A DNA stretch of 64,000 bases, taken from Chitinophagaceae bacterium UBA7600. Its GTDB lineage: Bacteria; Bacteroidota; Bacteroidia; Chitinophagales; Chitinophagaceae. Within the stretch, counting starts at the first letter, position 1; the number at the start of each line of letters is the position of its first letter. Where the stretch lies: positions 15,470-79,469 of the forward strand of contig DLKC01000056.1 in the NCBI GenBank assembly GCA_002478885.1, written 5' to 3'. Both the position numbers and the translations under genes were made by a program. Shown here one piece after another: positions 19,806 through 28,228 of the stretch. A model generated the notes under the pieces. That model was not told the DNA's origin, did not search any database, and saw only the letters and a list, made by a program, of their open reading frames with translations.

Positions 19806-20828
19806 TTATTTCATTGTATAGGCCGAATCGATCAGTTCATTTTTATCATCAGAATAGCAAACCGCGTAATTAAAGCCTTTTTGCACGGCATGTGTGCCAA
19901 ATTCCCCTTTTTTATTCAATGCGATGAACGCAACCTGCAGGTCTTTTGCTTTGGCGCCGTTGCGGCTAATGATCTTTGCAATGGCTGCCTTACACGCTTC
20001 TGCCGGCGACATACCTGCCGCCATCAACTGCACCACCAGGTGACAACCGCATATCTTTATTACCTCTTCGCCGAGACCTGTTGAAACGGCTGCGCCTATT
20101 TCATTGTCTACATATAAGCCGGACCCGATAATGGGCGAATCGCCCACACGACCCCTCATCTTAAAAGCCATACCGCTGGTTGTGCAGCTGCCGCTGAGAT
20201 TGCCATTCGCATCGATCGCCAGCATGCCAATCGTATCATGGTTCCATGCTCCATTGCTTAGCTTGCGCGGTGCAAAAGCAGTGCCGTTGGTATTTTCAAT
20301 ATTTACTTTCGGTTTATACTCTGATTTTTTCAACCACTCGTCGTAAGCCTGTTGTGCATCACCAGACAGTTTACCGCTCTCAAGTTCAAATCCCTGGCTT
20401 AATGCAAACTGTTGGGCACCTTCGCCCACCAGCATCACATGCGGTGTTTTTTCCATCACCATACGGGCTACTGATATCGGATGCTTTATCCTTTCCAGAA
20501 AAGCAACGCTGCCGCAGTTACCATGTTCATCCATGATACTCGCATCCAGGGTTACATGGCCGTCGCGGTCGGGATTTGCCCCGAGACCTACACAGCAGCT
20601 TATCTCAGATTCGGTGGTCATTACGCCCTGCTCAACAGCATCCAGGGAGCGGCCGCCTGAACGCAATACTTTCCAGGCATTCTTATTCGCATTGATACCC
20701 GCATCCCATGTAGCAATGACCAACGGTTTTTTACCAGGTGCGGGATAACCTTTACCAAAAAGGTTTCCGGATAAAAACGTACCCGCTCCAATAGAGCCAA
20801 ATTTTAAGAAGTTACGCCTGTGCAGCAT
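19806..20828 (-). CDS. Exported N4-(beta-N-acetylglucosaminyl)-L-asparaginase
   Basis: 340 residues. The N-terminus LHRRNFLKFGSIGAGTFLSG is a twin-arginine-like signal. The Ntn-hydrolase fold of glycosylasparaginase is clear: VIATWDAGINANKNAWKVL near 37-55, SLDAVEQG, the autocleavage site HDTIGMLAID with Thr199 as nucleophile of the mature beta chain, and RGRVGDSPIIGSGLYVDN near 230. The enzyme splits the N-glycan-asparagine bond of glycoasparagines, as the Elizabethkingia enzyme does. It starts 2 bases after the MFS gene stop, so the two are co-transcribed. Confidence 0.93.
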   Translation of the reverse strand: MLHRRNFLKFGSIGAGTFLSGNLFGKGYPAPGKKPLVIATWDAGINANKNAWKVLRSGGRSLDAVEQGVMTTESEISCCVGLGANPDRDGHVTLDASIMDEHGNCGSVAFLERIKHPISVARMVMEKTPHVMLVGEGAQQFALSQGFELESGKLSGDAQQAYDEWLKKSEYKPKVNIENTNGTAFAPRKLSNGAWNHDTIGMLAIDANGNLSGSCTTSGMAFKMRGRVGDSPIIGSGLYVDNEIGAAVSTGLGEEVIKICGCHLVVQLMAAGMSPAEACKAAIAKIISRNGAKAKDLQVAFIALNKKGEFGTHAVQKGFNYAVCYSDDKNELIDSAYTMK

Positions 20829-20830
20829 AA

Positions 20831-21997
20831 TTATTCAGTTTTATTATGGATATAAATAATTACCAAAAGAGTTACCAGTGCCGAAGATAAGAAAGTAACA
20901 ACAGCACCGGCATAAAGCCAGAGAAAACCTGCAAGCGCACTTGCGACCAACGATGCAATACTTTGGAAACCGCTGAGGGTGCCGGTGGCAGCCGCTATGT
21001 TTTCCTTTGCCACCAGACTGCTGATCCATGCTTTTGAAACGCCTTCAGTCGCGGCGGCATATATTCCATACAACAAAAACAAGCACGCATATAAATAAAT
21101 ATCGCCGCCGTGGGCCATACCGGCATAAACAATGACAAATAGAAAAAGACCACCCGTGAATATTTTTTTCAGCCCGATTCTATCTGCAAGCACACCGGCC
21201 GGGTAGGCAAAAGCTGCGTAAACCGCGTTGTAAAAAATGTATACGCCTACCAGGTAACGGTCATTTATGCCGGTTTCTTTCATGCGTAATAGTAACAGCA
21301 CATCGCTGCTGTTAAATAAGGCGAACAATAACAGCGCACCGGTAAGCTTTTTATAGGCCCGCGGCGACGAGATCCAATATTGGTAAAATGCTTTAAAAGA
21401 GGGATATTTTCTTGATGCGACATGCTTTGTTTTTTGCTCTTTTATAATGAGAGACAGTATTACGGCCGCAATCCCGGGCAAAAAAGCAACAAGGAAAAGA
21501 TCGCGGTACTGGTTTGGATAACAATACAAGTAAAGCAATGCAATTGCAGGACCGATCATCGCGCCGGCTGTATCGAGTGAACGATGGAAACCAAAGACCC
21601 GGGCCCGTGTTGCCGGTGTTGATTCTGCGGTCAGTACAGCATCCCTGGCACCGGTGCGTAGTCCCTTTCCCGTGCGGTCAAGCATGCGTGCAAAAAATAT
21701 CCACGGGAGCAAAGATGACAATGCCATCATTGGTTTGCTTATTGCGCTTAAACTATAGCCCCATCTTACAAAGGGCATCCGCTTGCCACTGTTGTCGCTC
21801 CACGTGCCAAAAAAACCCTTACTAAGGCCGGCCAACGCCTCAGCGAAACCTTCGAGTAGTCCGATGGCTGCAACTGAAAACCCGATTTCTTTTAGGTACA
21901 GCGGCAAAATGGGGTAAAGCATTTCACTTGCCATGTCGGTACACAAGCTCACCAATGAAAGCAATAATACCGTTCTGCTAACAATGCGTTTAGACAT
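20831..21997 (-). CDS. Major facilitator superfamily transporter
   Basis: 388 residues with about 12 hydrophobic helices. The loop after helix 2 holds GTWSDNSGKRMPFVRWGYSL, a form of the MFS loop 2-3 motif, and a second charged copy (ADRIGLKKIF) occurs in the second half. ARMLDRTGKGLRTGARDAV follows helix 4, as in a subgroup of bacterial MFS permeases close to drug-efflux proteins. The substrate is unknown. It overlaps the upstream small gene by 8 bases and is followed within 2 bases by the glycosylasparaginase gene, so the three genes form one operon; a link to glycoasparagine or amino-acid export/import is only inference. Confidence 0.88.
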   Translation of the reverse strand: MSKRIVSRTVLLLSLVSLCTDMASEMLYPILPLYLKEIGFSVAAIGLLEGFAEALAGLSKGFFGTWSDNSGKRMPFVRWGYSLSAISKPMMALSSLLPWIFFARMLDRTGKGLRTGARDAVLTAESTPATRARVFGFHRSLDTAGAMIGPAIALLYLYCYPNQYRDLFLVAFLPGIAAVILSLIIKEQKTKHVASRKYPSFKAFYQYWISSPRAYKKLTGALLLFALFNSSDVLLLLRMKETGINDRYLVGVYIFYNAVYAAFAYPAGVLADRIGLKKIFTGGLFLFVIVYAGMAHGGDIYLYACLFLLYGIYAAATEGVSKAWISSLVAKENIAAATGTLSGFQSIASLVASALAGFLWLYAGAVVTFLSSALVTLLVIIYIHNKTE

Positions 21998-22298
21998 GTT
22001 GTATTTTAAGTTTCCGGATCATCTCCTCGCTGATGCTTTCGCTGTATACGCCGTACGCGCTAACCAGTACCCCCTTTGCAGTACCATCAAGTGACTCTAC
22101 TGCATAAAGCACTGAAGCGTCATCAGGGTCGCTCATGCCTTCGAAGCGATGGTGTTCAACAATCTCAAATTGTGCAGGGTTTAAACACAAGCCTGTAGCA
22201 GAGCATTTGAGGTGATCAAATGCAAGATTAAAATCGATGGCAAAACCACGCGCTTTTAAACCGTCCAGCGCTTCGGAAAGGGTGTCGTAGGCTATCAT
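21990..22298 (-). CDS. Small PRPP-synthetase-like conserved protein
   Basis: 102 residues from ATG 22298 (MIAYDTLSEALDGLKARGFA). This matches a Bacteroidota family of about 100 residues that databases often label phosphoribosylpyrophosphate synthetase, though it is far too short to be that enzyme. Conserved pieces: IDFNLAFDHLKC, LNPAQFEIVEHHRFEG, VLVSAYGVYSESI. It has two cysteines (KCSATGLC) that might bind metal. It is the first gene of the operon with the MFS gene and overlaps it by 8 bases. A -7-like TATCTTTA lies on the minus strand at 22314-22321. Confidence 0.75.
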   Translation of the reverse strand: MIAYDTLSEALDGLKARGFAIDFNLAFDHLKCSATGLCLNPAQFEIVEHHRFEGMSDPDDASVLYAVESLDGTAKGVLVSAYGVYSESISEEMIRKLKIQHV

Positions 22299-22415
22299 AA
22301 AAATTATTTTGTTTAAAGATAAGCCAACAAAAAAAGCTGTGGGCATATTGTAGTTGTCAGCATGGCTCACTGCAAAAAAACTGAAAATCAAAAATCCTCT
22401 TATGTTGGCTGCTCC

Positions 22416-22423
22416 TATCTTTG
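22416..22423 (+). promoter_or_regulatory. -7 promoter element of the CCA nucleotidyltransferase gene
   Basis: TATCTTTG fits the Bacteroidota -7 consensus TANNTTTG exactly. Only CCCGG separates it from ATG 22429, so transcription should begin at or next to the start codon. No good -33 TTG is seen at the usual distance. Confidence 0.55.
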
Positions 22424-22428
22424 CCCGG

Positions 22429-23901
22429 ATGGATATTCAGTGTACAGAAAAGGAGCTGTTCATTTTAAAAAAGGTTGCCAATGCAGCGGCAGAACTTAAT
22501 GTTCCGTGCTGGCTTATCGGAGGCTTTGTGAGGGACAAGATCATTGGCAGGCAAACAAAAGATGCAGATATTGTTTGCATTGGCGATGGCATTGCTCTTG
22601 CCAACCGAGTAGCTGAACGGTTTAATCCCAAGCCTGCTGTTGCTTTTTTCAAAACTTTTGGCACCGCGCAAATAAAAATCTATGATAAGTCCGGAACAGA
22701 CATAGAATCGCCATCACCAGAATATCTTTCCAGCTATGCTTTTGAGATAGAATTTGTGGGCGCCCGTAAAGAAAGCTACCACCGCGACAGCCGAAAGCCA
22801 GATGTAGCGCCGGGCACTCTTGAAGATGACCAAAACCGCCGCGACTTTACTATCAATGCACTGGCCATTAGTTTGAACGATCACAATTACGGCAAGCTTA
22901 TTGATCCGTTCAACGGGCAGGAAGATATTGAAAAGCGTATTATAAAAACACCGCTTTCTCCCGCTGAAACGTTCAGCGACGATCCATTGCGAATGATGCG
23001 TGCCATAAGATTTGCCACCCAGCTACATTTCAGCATTGCCGAAGAAACATTTCATGCAATAAAAGAAAATGCCGGCCGGATCAAAATAGTTTCGCAGGAA
23101 CGCATCAGCGATGAGTTGAATAAAATAGTGCTCAGCCCCAAGCCTTCCATCGGTTTTGAGCTACTGAGTAAAAGCGGTCTGCTGCAAATCATTTTCCCGG
23201 AGATGATGTTGCTTCACGGCGCCGAGAACGTCGATGGTAAAGGCCACAAAGACAACTTTTATCACACGCTGCAGGTGCTTGACAATGTCTCTGCGAAAAC
23301 AAACGACCTATGGCTCAGGTGGTCGGCTATATTGCACGATATTGCCAAGCCGATCACCAAAAGATTTGAAGAAGGCCACGGTTTTACCTTTCACGGGCAC
23401 GAAGTCGTTGGCGCCAAAATGGTACCGAAGATATTCGCAAGGTTAAAACTGCCGTTGAACGATAAGATGAGAATGGTGCAAAAACTGGTAGCGCTGCACC
23501 TGCGCCCTATCAGCCTTACCAAAGAAAATATTACCGACAGCGCCATAAGGCGCCTACTTTTCGAGGCTGGTGACGATATTGATTCCCTTATGTTGTTGTG
23601 CAATGCTGATATTACCAGCAAGAACCGGCAAAAGGTTAAACGTTATCTTGAAAATTTCCAGTTGGTAAGGCAACGTATGAAAGAGGTGGAAGAAAAAGAT
23701 CACCTGCGTAGCTGGCAGCCGCCAATCACAGGCGAACTGATTATGCAAACCTTCGGGCTGCAGCCTTCAAAGCCTGTGGGCCTTATTAAAGATGCCATCC
23801 GCGATGCAATTCTCGATGGCATAATTTCCAACGACTATGAATCTGCCTACAGGTTTATGATCGATAAGGCTGCATCGCTTAACTTGCATGCTATTGAATA
23901 A
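22429..23901 (+). CDS. cca: CCA tRNA nucleotidyltransferase / poly(A) polymerase family with HD domain
   Basis: 490 residues from ATG 22429 (MDIQCTEKELFILKKV). Nucleotidyltransferase head: GGFVRD (31-36), the catalytic acidic pair in DADIVC (45-50), and RRDFTINAL near 142. Neck and body follow (DDPLRMMRAIRFATQLHF). An HD phosphohydrolase domain begins near 270 with LHDIAKP and FHGHEVVGA. It should add or repair the CCA end of tRNAs without a template. The first DxD is DAD rather than the common DID. The gene diverges from the PRPP-like gene over a 130-base region. In the absence of a second copy, assignment as CCA-adding enzyme is favoured over poly(A) polymerase. Confidence 0.9.
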   Translation: MDIQCTEKELFILKKVANAAAELNVPCWLIGGFVRDKIIGRQTKDADIVCIGDGIALANRVAERFNPKPAVAFFKTFGTAQIKIYDKSGTDIESPSPEYLSSYAFEIEFVGARKESYHRDSRKPDVAPGTLEDDQNRRDFTINALAISLNDHNYGKLIDPFNGQEDIEKRIIKTPLSPAETFSDDPLRMMRAIRFATQLHFSIAEETFHAIKENAGRIKIVSQERISDELNKIVLSPKPSIGFELLSKSGLLQIIFPEMMLLHGAENVDGKGHKDNFYHTLQVLDNVSAKTNDLWLRWSAILHDIAKPITKRFEEGHGFTFHGHEVVGAKMVPKIFARLKLPLNDKMRMVQKLVALHLRPISLTKENITDSAIRRLLFEAGDDIDSLMLLCNADITSKNRQKVKRYLENFQLVRQRMKEVEEKDHLRSWQPPITGELIMQTFGLQPSKPVGLIKDAIRDAILDGIISNDYESAYRFMIDKAASLNLHAIE

Positions 23902-23913
23902 ATTGTATTTTTG
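23884..23913 (+). promoter_or_regulatory. Bacteroidota-type promoter overlapping the end of cca
   Basis: TTG at 23884-23886, a 19-base spacer, and TATTTTTG at 23906-23913 match the TTG-N19-TANNTTTG pattern. It would transcribe the PRiA4-like gene with a leader of about 215 bases that contains a repeat arm. Confidence 0.55.
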
Positions 23914-23959
23914 AAATGCAATTTTTTGACCCGGCTTAAGCTTATCAATCAGGCTTTAC

Positions 23960-23978
23960 TTGCGTCGCACACTTGTAC
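23960..23978 (+). repeat. Single arm of the dispersed repeat (type 1)
   Basis: TTGCGTCGCACACTTGTAC matches the consensus except for the first base. It lies in the presumed leader of the following gene; no opposing arm was found. Confidence 0.8.
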
Positions 23979-24135
23979 TGCAGATCTTTTGTGAGCAATG
24001 AGCCGCGATTTTTTTGTAATTGGTCATCGCTTAAAAGTGCAATGGAGTAAAACATTACCGCACCAAGGAATGTTACTAAGCAGTAAAGCTGGTGACAAAA
24101 AAGAACGGACCCTGTTAACGAAAATTAAAGACCGA

Positions 24136-24714
24136 ATGGCCATTTTAAAATTCAGAGTTTATCTCGAAGAAGACGATACCGTTTACCGGGATGTAGTAAT
24201 AAAACACACACAATCCTTTGAGGATTTGCATTTCGGCATTTTGAAAGCCTATGAATTTGACAGTAAACACCAGGCTACTTTTTATCGCAGTAATGATAAC
24301 TGGTTGCGTGGAAGAGAAATCAGTTTTGCCAAATATGACAAGCCATATAAAGCCGAACCATTGATAATGTCCGCAACCAGCATCGGCAGTGAAATACGCG
24401 ATACCAATCAAAAGTTTATTTATCAGTATGATTTTTTAAAGAACTGGATATTTTTGGTTGAGCTTATCAATGTAACAAAAGAAGAAAGTAACAAAATCAA
24501 TTACCCGGCAGTAAGCCGAACAGAAGGAATTGGCCCGCAGCAATATGGCACACGGAGCCTGCTAGGCAACAAATTCGCTGACATTGAAGAAAAATACGAC
24601 CTCACAAAGGGCGCCGAAGGGTTTGGTGAGGAAGGAGACGATGACGAGGCCGGCAGCGATGGTTCCGGCTCCGATGAAACAACCGATGAGGGTGTTGACA
24701 GCGATGAATTCTAA
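24136..24714 (+). CDS. Plasmid pRiA4b ORF-3-like protein
   Basis: 192 residues from ATG 24136 (MAILKFRVYLEEDDTVYRDV), where the PRiA4_ORF3-like domain (PF07929) begins. Hallmarks: RVYLEED...RDV, SFEDLHFGILKAYEFD, HQATFYRSNDNW, and ILRN-type hydrophobic strands (FIYQYDFLKNWIFLVEL). The function of the family is unknown. The C-terminus is an extreme acidic tail (GEEGDDDEAGSDGSGSDETT) of about 35 residues, probably disordered. The in-frame extension to 23998 is rejected because it has no family likeness and runs back towards the repeat arm. Confidence 0.8.
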   Translation: MAILKFRVYLEEDDTVYRDVVIKHTQSFEDLHFGILKAYEFDSKHQATFYRSNDNWLRGREISFAKYDKPYKAEPLIMSATSIGSEIRDTNQKFIYQYDFLKNWIFLVELINVTKEESNKINYPAVSRTEGIGPQQYGTRSLLGNKFADIEEKYDLTKGAEGFGEEGDDDEAGSDGSGSDETTDEGVDSDEF

Positions 24715-24720
24715 ACTTAT

Positions 24721-24748
24721 AAAGGGCTTGCAAAAGCCCTTTCATTTT
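24721..24748 (+). terminator. Rho-independent terminator
   Basis: A 9-bp stem (24721-24729 with 24734-24742), loop GCAA, then CATTTT. It lies 7 bases past the stop of the PRiA4-like gene. Confidence 0.8.
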
Positions 24749-24844
24749 GCCGGCACCAGCACAACAGGCGCCTGGTGCGTGTTAACTAACCATAAATTTT
24801 TTTTTAATTACGACATTTTGACGGTTGCTTCATAAATTGCTGTT

Positions 24845-25735
24845 ATGAAAGTTTTGATCTCTGGCGCCAATGGTTTTCTCGGGCAACACCTGACCATTTT
24901 TCTTGCCAAAAGAAACATAACCGTAGCCGCTTGCAGCAGAGGTGAATGCCGTATCCCCCTTCAACATGTTTTCGAATATTTACCTGCAGAGCTTACCAAC
25001 CGAGAATCGGTTAACGAAGTCGTTGCCCAGGTTAAGCCCGAAGTGATCGTTCATACAGCAGCAATGAGCAAGCCTGACGAATGCAATGAACAAAGAGCAA
25101 AGTGCCTGTTGCATAATGTTGAAGTAACGAAATACCTTGCAGAGGCGGCGCTGCAGCTGGATGTTAAACCTCATTTTATTTATGTATCGACCGATTTTGT
25201 ATTTGGTGAGAATGGCCCACACAGCGAGGATGACGAAAAAGGCCCGTTGAATTTTTACGGCGAGTCGAAGCTTATGTCAGAACAATTTGTTGCCGCCAGC
25301 GGATTGAGGTATACCATTATCCGGCCGGTTTTTATTTATGGAAAGACCTGGCCGGGCTTACGTCCCAGTTTTTTGCATTGGGTAAAGCAAAATCTTGAAA
25401 CCGGCAATCGCATAAAAGTCGTAAGTGACCAATTGCGTACGCCTACTTATGTGGAAGATATTTGTAACGGTATTTATACAGTGATCATGGAGGGACAAAT
25501 GGGAACTTTTCATCTTGCGGGAAAAGACGTCATCTCACCCTACGAAATGGCAGTGACCATTGCAAAAACTTTGGGACTCGATGCAGCATTAATTACGAAC
25601 GTAACGTCTGATTCTTTTATAGAACCGGTAAAGAGAGCCAAAAGATCGGGATTGAAGATTGATAAAGCGGAAAAAATACTGCAATACAGCCCGGTAACTT
25701 TTGCGGAAGGCGTAAAACTTACCTTTAATACCTGA
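24845..25735 (+). CDS. RmlD-like SDR family sugar-nucleotide reductase/epimerase
   Basis: 296 residues. N-terminal NAD(P) motif GANGFLGQH (7-15), a VHTAAMSKPDECN loop typical of dTDP-4-dehydrorhamnose reductase relatives, the active-site Ser/Thr in YVSTDFVFGENG, and YxxxK as YGESK near 138. The RmlD substrate-binding type fold continues (RPVFIYGKTWPG; VVSDQLRTPTYVEDICNGI). The likely reaction is reduction of a 4-keto nucleotide sugar, but no rml neighbours are present, so substrate and symbol are left open. It is followed 4 bases later by the CHAD gene. Confidence 0.88.
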   Translation: MKVLISGANGFLGQHLTIFLAKRNITVAACSRGECRIPLQHVFEYLPAELTNRESVNEVVAQVKPEVIVHTAAMSKPDECNEQRAKCLLHNVEVTKYLAEAALQLDVKPHFIYVSTDFVFGENGPHSEDDEKGPLNFYGESKLMSEQFVAASGLRYTIIRPVFIYGKTWPGLRPSFLHWVKQNLETGNRIKVVSDQLRTPTYVEDICNGIYTVIMEGQMGTFHLAGKDVISPYEMAVTIAKTLGLDAALITNVTSDSFIEPVKRAKRSGLKIDKAEKILQYSPVTFAEGVKLTFNT

Positions 25736-25739
25736 TCAT

Positions 25740-26525
25740 ATGCAAACACCGCTGGAAAAATATTTTGCATTAAGAACAAAAAATCTTTTTAACCACCTTC
25801 ACGATTTTGAACTGAACGGCGATGAAGGCTCGATGCACGATCTGCGTGTTGAGATCAAAAAGATGAGGGCCGTGCTTAAATTTTTGCGTACGATCTACCC
25901 TAAACAACAATTAAAAAAACCATCCCATCTTTTACGCTACATCTTTCAAACTGCGGGCGCTATAAGAGAACTGCAATTGTTGCAGATATGGTTAAGAAAG
26001 AGCCAGCACGAGGTAATTTTGTCTACCTATTACTCCGATCAGAAACTGGCATTCATGATCGACCAATTCAGGATAAACTCCATGCAGTACAAAGAAGATT
26101 TCAAAGATATTATCACCTCGTGTGAAGAATATATAAGAAGCACCAACGAAATTCTTGCTGAACAATATTTTGTTGACCTGAATGCCCAAGTTGAAAAATA
26201 TTGCCGCAGAAACCTCCCCATAACTGAATGGCATAACCTTCGCAAGCTGATAAAGCAACGGCTGTACAGCTACAACTGGGTTACCCATGAATCAGACAAC
26301 GACGATCCAAACTTTGCTTACTTCCACAAACTCCAGGAGTCTATCGGGCTCTGGCACGACCTTGAAATAATAAAGGAAAGTTTTTCACAAAAACAAGTCT
26401 GGCTTTCGCAGAATATTGAAGTGCAAAAAGAATTTGCTGCAGCCTGGGAAAAACTGGAGTCGTCCATCAAACAAAAAGAAAAGCAGGTGGAAGACCTGTT
26501 AGCTAAACAACTGCTCACCGATTAG
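25740..26525 (+). CDS. CHAD domain protein
   Basis: 261 residues, almost wholly a CHAD domain (PF05235): helical, with conserved His and basic residues in HDLRVEIKKMRAVLKFLRTI near 36-56, and a second half repeating the pattern (WHNLRKLIKQRLYSYNW near 162; HDLEIIKE). CHAD domains bind inorganic polyphosphate through these basic residues and often sit near polyphosphate or CYTH enzymes. None is present here. Only 4 bases separate it from the upstream SDR gene, so the two are co-transcribed. Confidence 0.9.
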   Translation: MQTPLEKYFALRTKNLFNHLHDFELNGDEGSMHDLRVEIKKMRAVLKFLRTIYPKQQLKKPSHLLRYIFQTAGAIRELQLLQIWLRKSQHEVILSTYYSDQKLAFMIDQFRINSMQYKEDFKDIITSCEEYIRSTNEILAEQYFVDLNAQVEKYCRRNLPITEWHNLRKLIKQRLYSYNWVTHESDNDDPNFAYFHKLQESIGLWHDLEIIKESFSQKQVWLSQNIEVQKEFAAAWEKLESSIKQKEKQVEDLLAKQLLTD

Positions 26526-26597
26526 CCATCCTTCACTTTCCAGATTAAATATCCACGTGTTCAATGCAATTAGTATCTATTTTTATAAAAAAAATCT

Positions 26598-27092
26598 ATG
26601 GCTATTAACCAGGCATTGCTTGCCGAATTAAAACAAGAATCAATTGGTACCAGGAAAACCCTGGAGCGTGTGCCCACAGAAAAACTTACATGGAAGCCTC
26701 ATGAAAAGTCTTTTACTCTTGGCCACCTCGCATCACATGTATCGCAGTTGCTCACATGGTTTGATCTTATCATTAACCGGGAGGGATTAAACTTTGCAAC
26801 TGACAATATCAAAACAATTGTGGCGGAGACCAACGAGGATCTCATAAAGCATTTTGATGAATATCTCGCCCAGGCAATCGCGGTTCTCGAAAGTGCTTCA
26901 GATGAAGTGTTAAACAGTCCGTGGACTATGCAAAACGGTGAACATATCTACTTCACGCTGCCCAAAAAAGTAGTTATAAGGTCGTGGTATTACAATCACA
27001 TGCTTCATCATCGCGGGCAGCTTACCGTTTACCTGCGATTGCTGGATATCCCGGTACCGGGCTTATACGGACCATCTGCTGATGAACGTTAA
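26598..27092 (+). CDS. DinB/YfiT family metal-dependent protein
   Basis: 164 residues with the four-helix DinB fold: KQESIGTRKTLERVPTEKLT at the N-terminus, GHLASHVSQLLTW (first metal His near 48), and HMLHHRGQLTVYLRLLDIPV (second pair near 138-142). The ending VPGLYGPSADER is typical. Family members are thiol transferases or proteins of unknown function, despite the DNA-damage name. Its stop codon overlaps that of the YhcH gene on the opposite strand by two bases. Confidence 0.9.
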   Translation: MAINQALLAELKQESIGTRKTLERVPTEKLTWKPHEKSFTLGHLASHVSQLLTWFDLIINREGLNFATDNIKTIVAETNEDLIKHFDEYLAQAIAVLESASDEVLNSPWTMQNGEHIYFTLPKKVVIRSWYYNHMLHHRGQLTVYLRLLDIPVPGLYGPSADER

Positions 27093-27577
27093 CCATTTTG
27101 ACAAATCTGCTGCGCAGGAAAAGATAGTGCCTTAACTTTTATAACAATCTTTCTTACCGCAGCAGGTTTTTCTATTTTTATGCAAGGCATATGCAGGTCG
27201 GTTGGAAAAAAAATCATGAATATACCGCTTGACAATTCTGCAAAAAACGAAGGTGCATCTGCGTACAACATAAAATCTGTTTCGTCATTATACAGTTTTG
27301 AAACGCTTTGGTCACTTAACAAAGCAAGCCCCACCCGTTCACCCCCCCTGATCATATACTGCACATCAATATATTTTTCGTGCGATTCCATCTGTTCGCC
27401 CAATGCGTCGAGCGTGTCATATTCCTGCACAATGGCAAAAACATCGTTCTCATCAATATTGTATTTTCCGGGCGCTATCGCATCCAGGTTTGTCTCCATC
27501 AAGAACGCAAAAGCCTTTTCAAATTTGGGATGCAGTGAAAGATAACGTTTGCAGTTATCCAGGTTATCTATGATCAT
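27089..27577 (-). CDS. YhcH/YjgK/YiaL family protein
   Basis: 162 residues from ATG 27577 (MIIDNLDNCKRYLSLHPKFE), where family likeness begins (PF04074, DUF386). Motifs: GKYNIDENDVFAIVQEYDT, ESHEKYIDVQYMIRGGERVG with the conserved His and Glu that line the cupin-like pocket, and FMIFFPTDLHMPCI near the C-terminus. Members have been tied to sialic-acid and other sugar metabolism (N-glycolyl/acetyl sugar processing) and to biofilm formation in E. coli. The frame runs back to 27733 through a repeat arm, but that extension is not part of the protein. Confidence 0.9.
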   Translation of the reverse strand: MIIDNLDNCKRYLSLHPKFEKAFAFLMETNLDAIAPGKYNIDENDVFAIVQEYDTLDALGEQMESHEKYIDVQYMIRGGERVGLALLSDQSVSKLYNDETDFMLYADAPSFFAELSSGIFMIFFPTDLHMPCIKIEKPAAVRKIVIKVKALSFPAQQICQNG

Positions 27578-27640
27578 ACAGCTTTTATTAAAATAAAAAT
27601 ATCTTTTGTCGCCTGACTTTATATCTCTGTGGCATCCACT

Positions 27641-27660
27641 GTTGCGTCGCACACTTGTAC
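27641..27660 (+). repeat. Single arm of the dispersed repeat (type 1)
   Basis: Exact consensus GTTGCGTCGCACACTTGTAC, preceded by GGCATCCACT, which is close to the longer outer flank seen on other arms. It lies between the SET gene and the YhcH gene. Confidence 0.9.
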
Positions 27661-27701
27661 GTCCGCAACAATAGCAGCACCGATCAACGGCTTCTGAATT
27701 T

Positions 27702-28106
27702 TTATAAAAATCCTTTGCAACCGGGGCTTCCACAATCGCACTTCAGCTTACCGTCGTGATGCGTTGGCCCGTAATCGCACGTGAGTTCTTCCCCTTTGTT
27801 TATGGGCCTGAGCGTGTAGAACTCCACCCGGCTGTAACATATACGCATAAAGCTGTTTGGCGAGCAGGAATGATTTATGTATCGAAGCTCATTGGGTTTG
27901 ACGCTGGCATCCAATGCCCGCCCGTCACCAAATTCAACCATGGCCACTCTTTTCGTGTTTTTCGCACGCCTCCTTGCCTCACGCAAAGAAATGATCTCGC
28001 CACCCAGGTCACCTATTTTTTTCCGTGCAGGTATCGGCTGCAAAGCAAAAGCACCCGTTCCATCTATCTTACTTTTTTTATTGGCGATCTTAAAATTTAA
28101 TGCCAT
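27702..28106 (-). CDS. SET domain protein-lysine methyltransferase-like protein
   Basis: 134 residues made up of a compact SET domain. Motifs: GTGAFALQPIPARKKIGD (SET start, about 16-33), RYINHSCSPNSFMR (cofactor-binding NHS motif, about 74-87), GEELTCDYG (catalytic Tyr, about 105-113), then a post-SET-like Cys cluster KCDCGSPGC. These are the residues needed for S-adenosylmethionine-dependent lysine methylation. The substrate in bacteria is unknown. It is much shorter than eukaryotic enzymes because no pre-SET part is present. It is encoded upstream of YhcH on the same strand with a repeat arm between. Confidence 0.9.
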   Translation of the reverse strand: MALNFKIANKKSKIDGTGAFALQPIPARKKIGDLGGEIISLREARRRAKNTKRVAMVEFGDGRALDASVKPNELRYINHSCSPNSFMRICYSRVEFYTLRPINKGEELTCDYGPTHHDGKLKCDCGSPGCKGFL

Positions 28107-28228
28107 CAGATTTCTTCATTGGTTTACGATATGCGCAAATTAAACACAATAGTAAAAGTTAAGTGAACAACAACATTTTAAATTTTAATGTTAATCCCTG
28201 AAATTGCAACAGTAATAACAAATAAACT

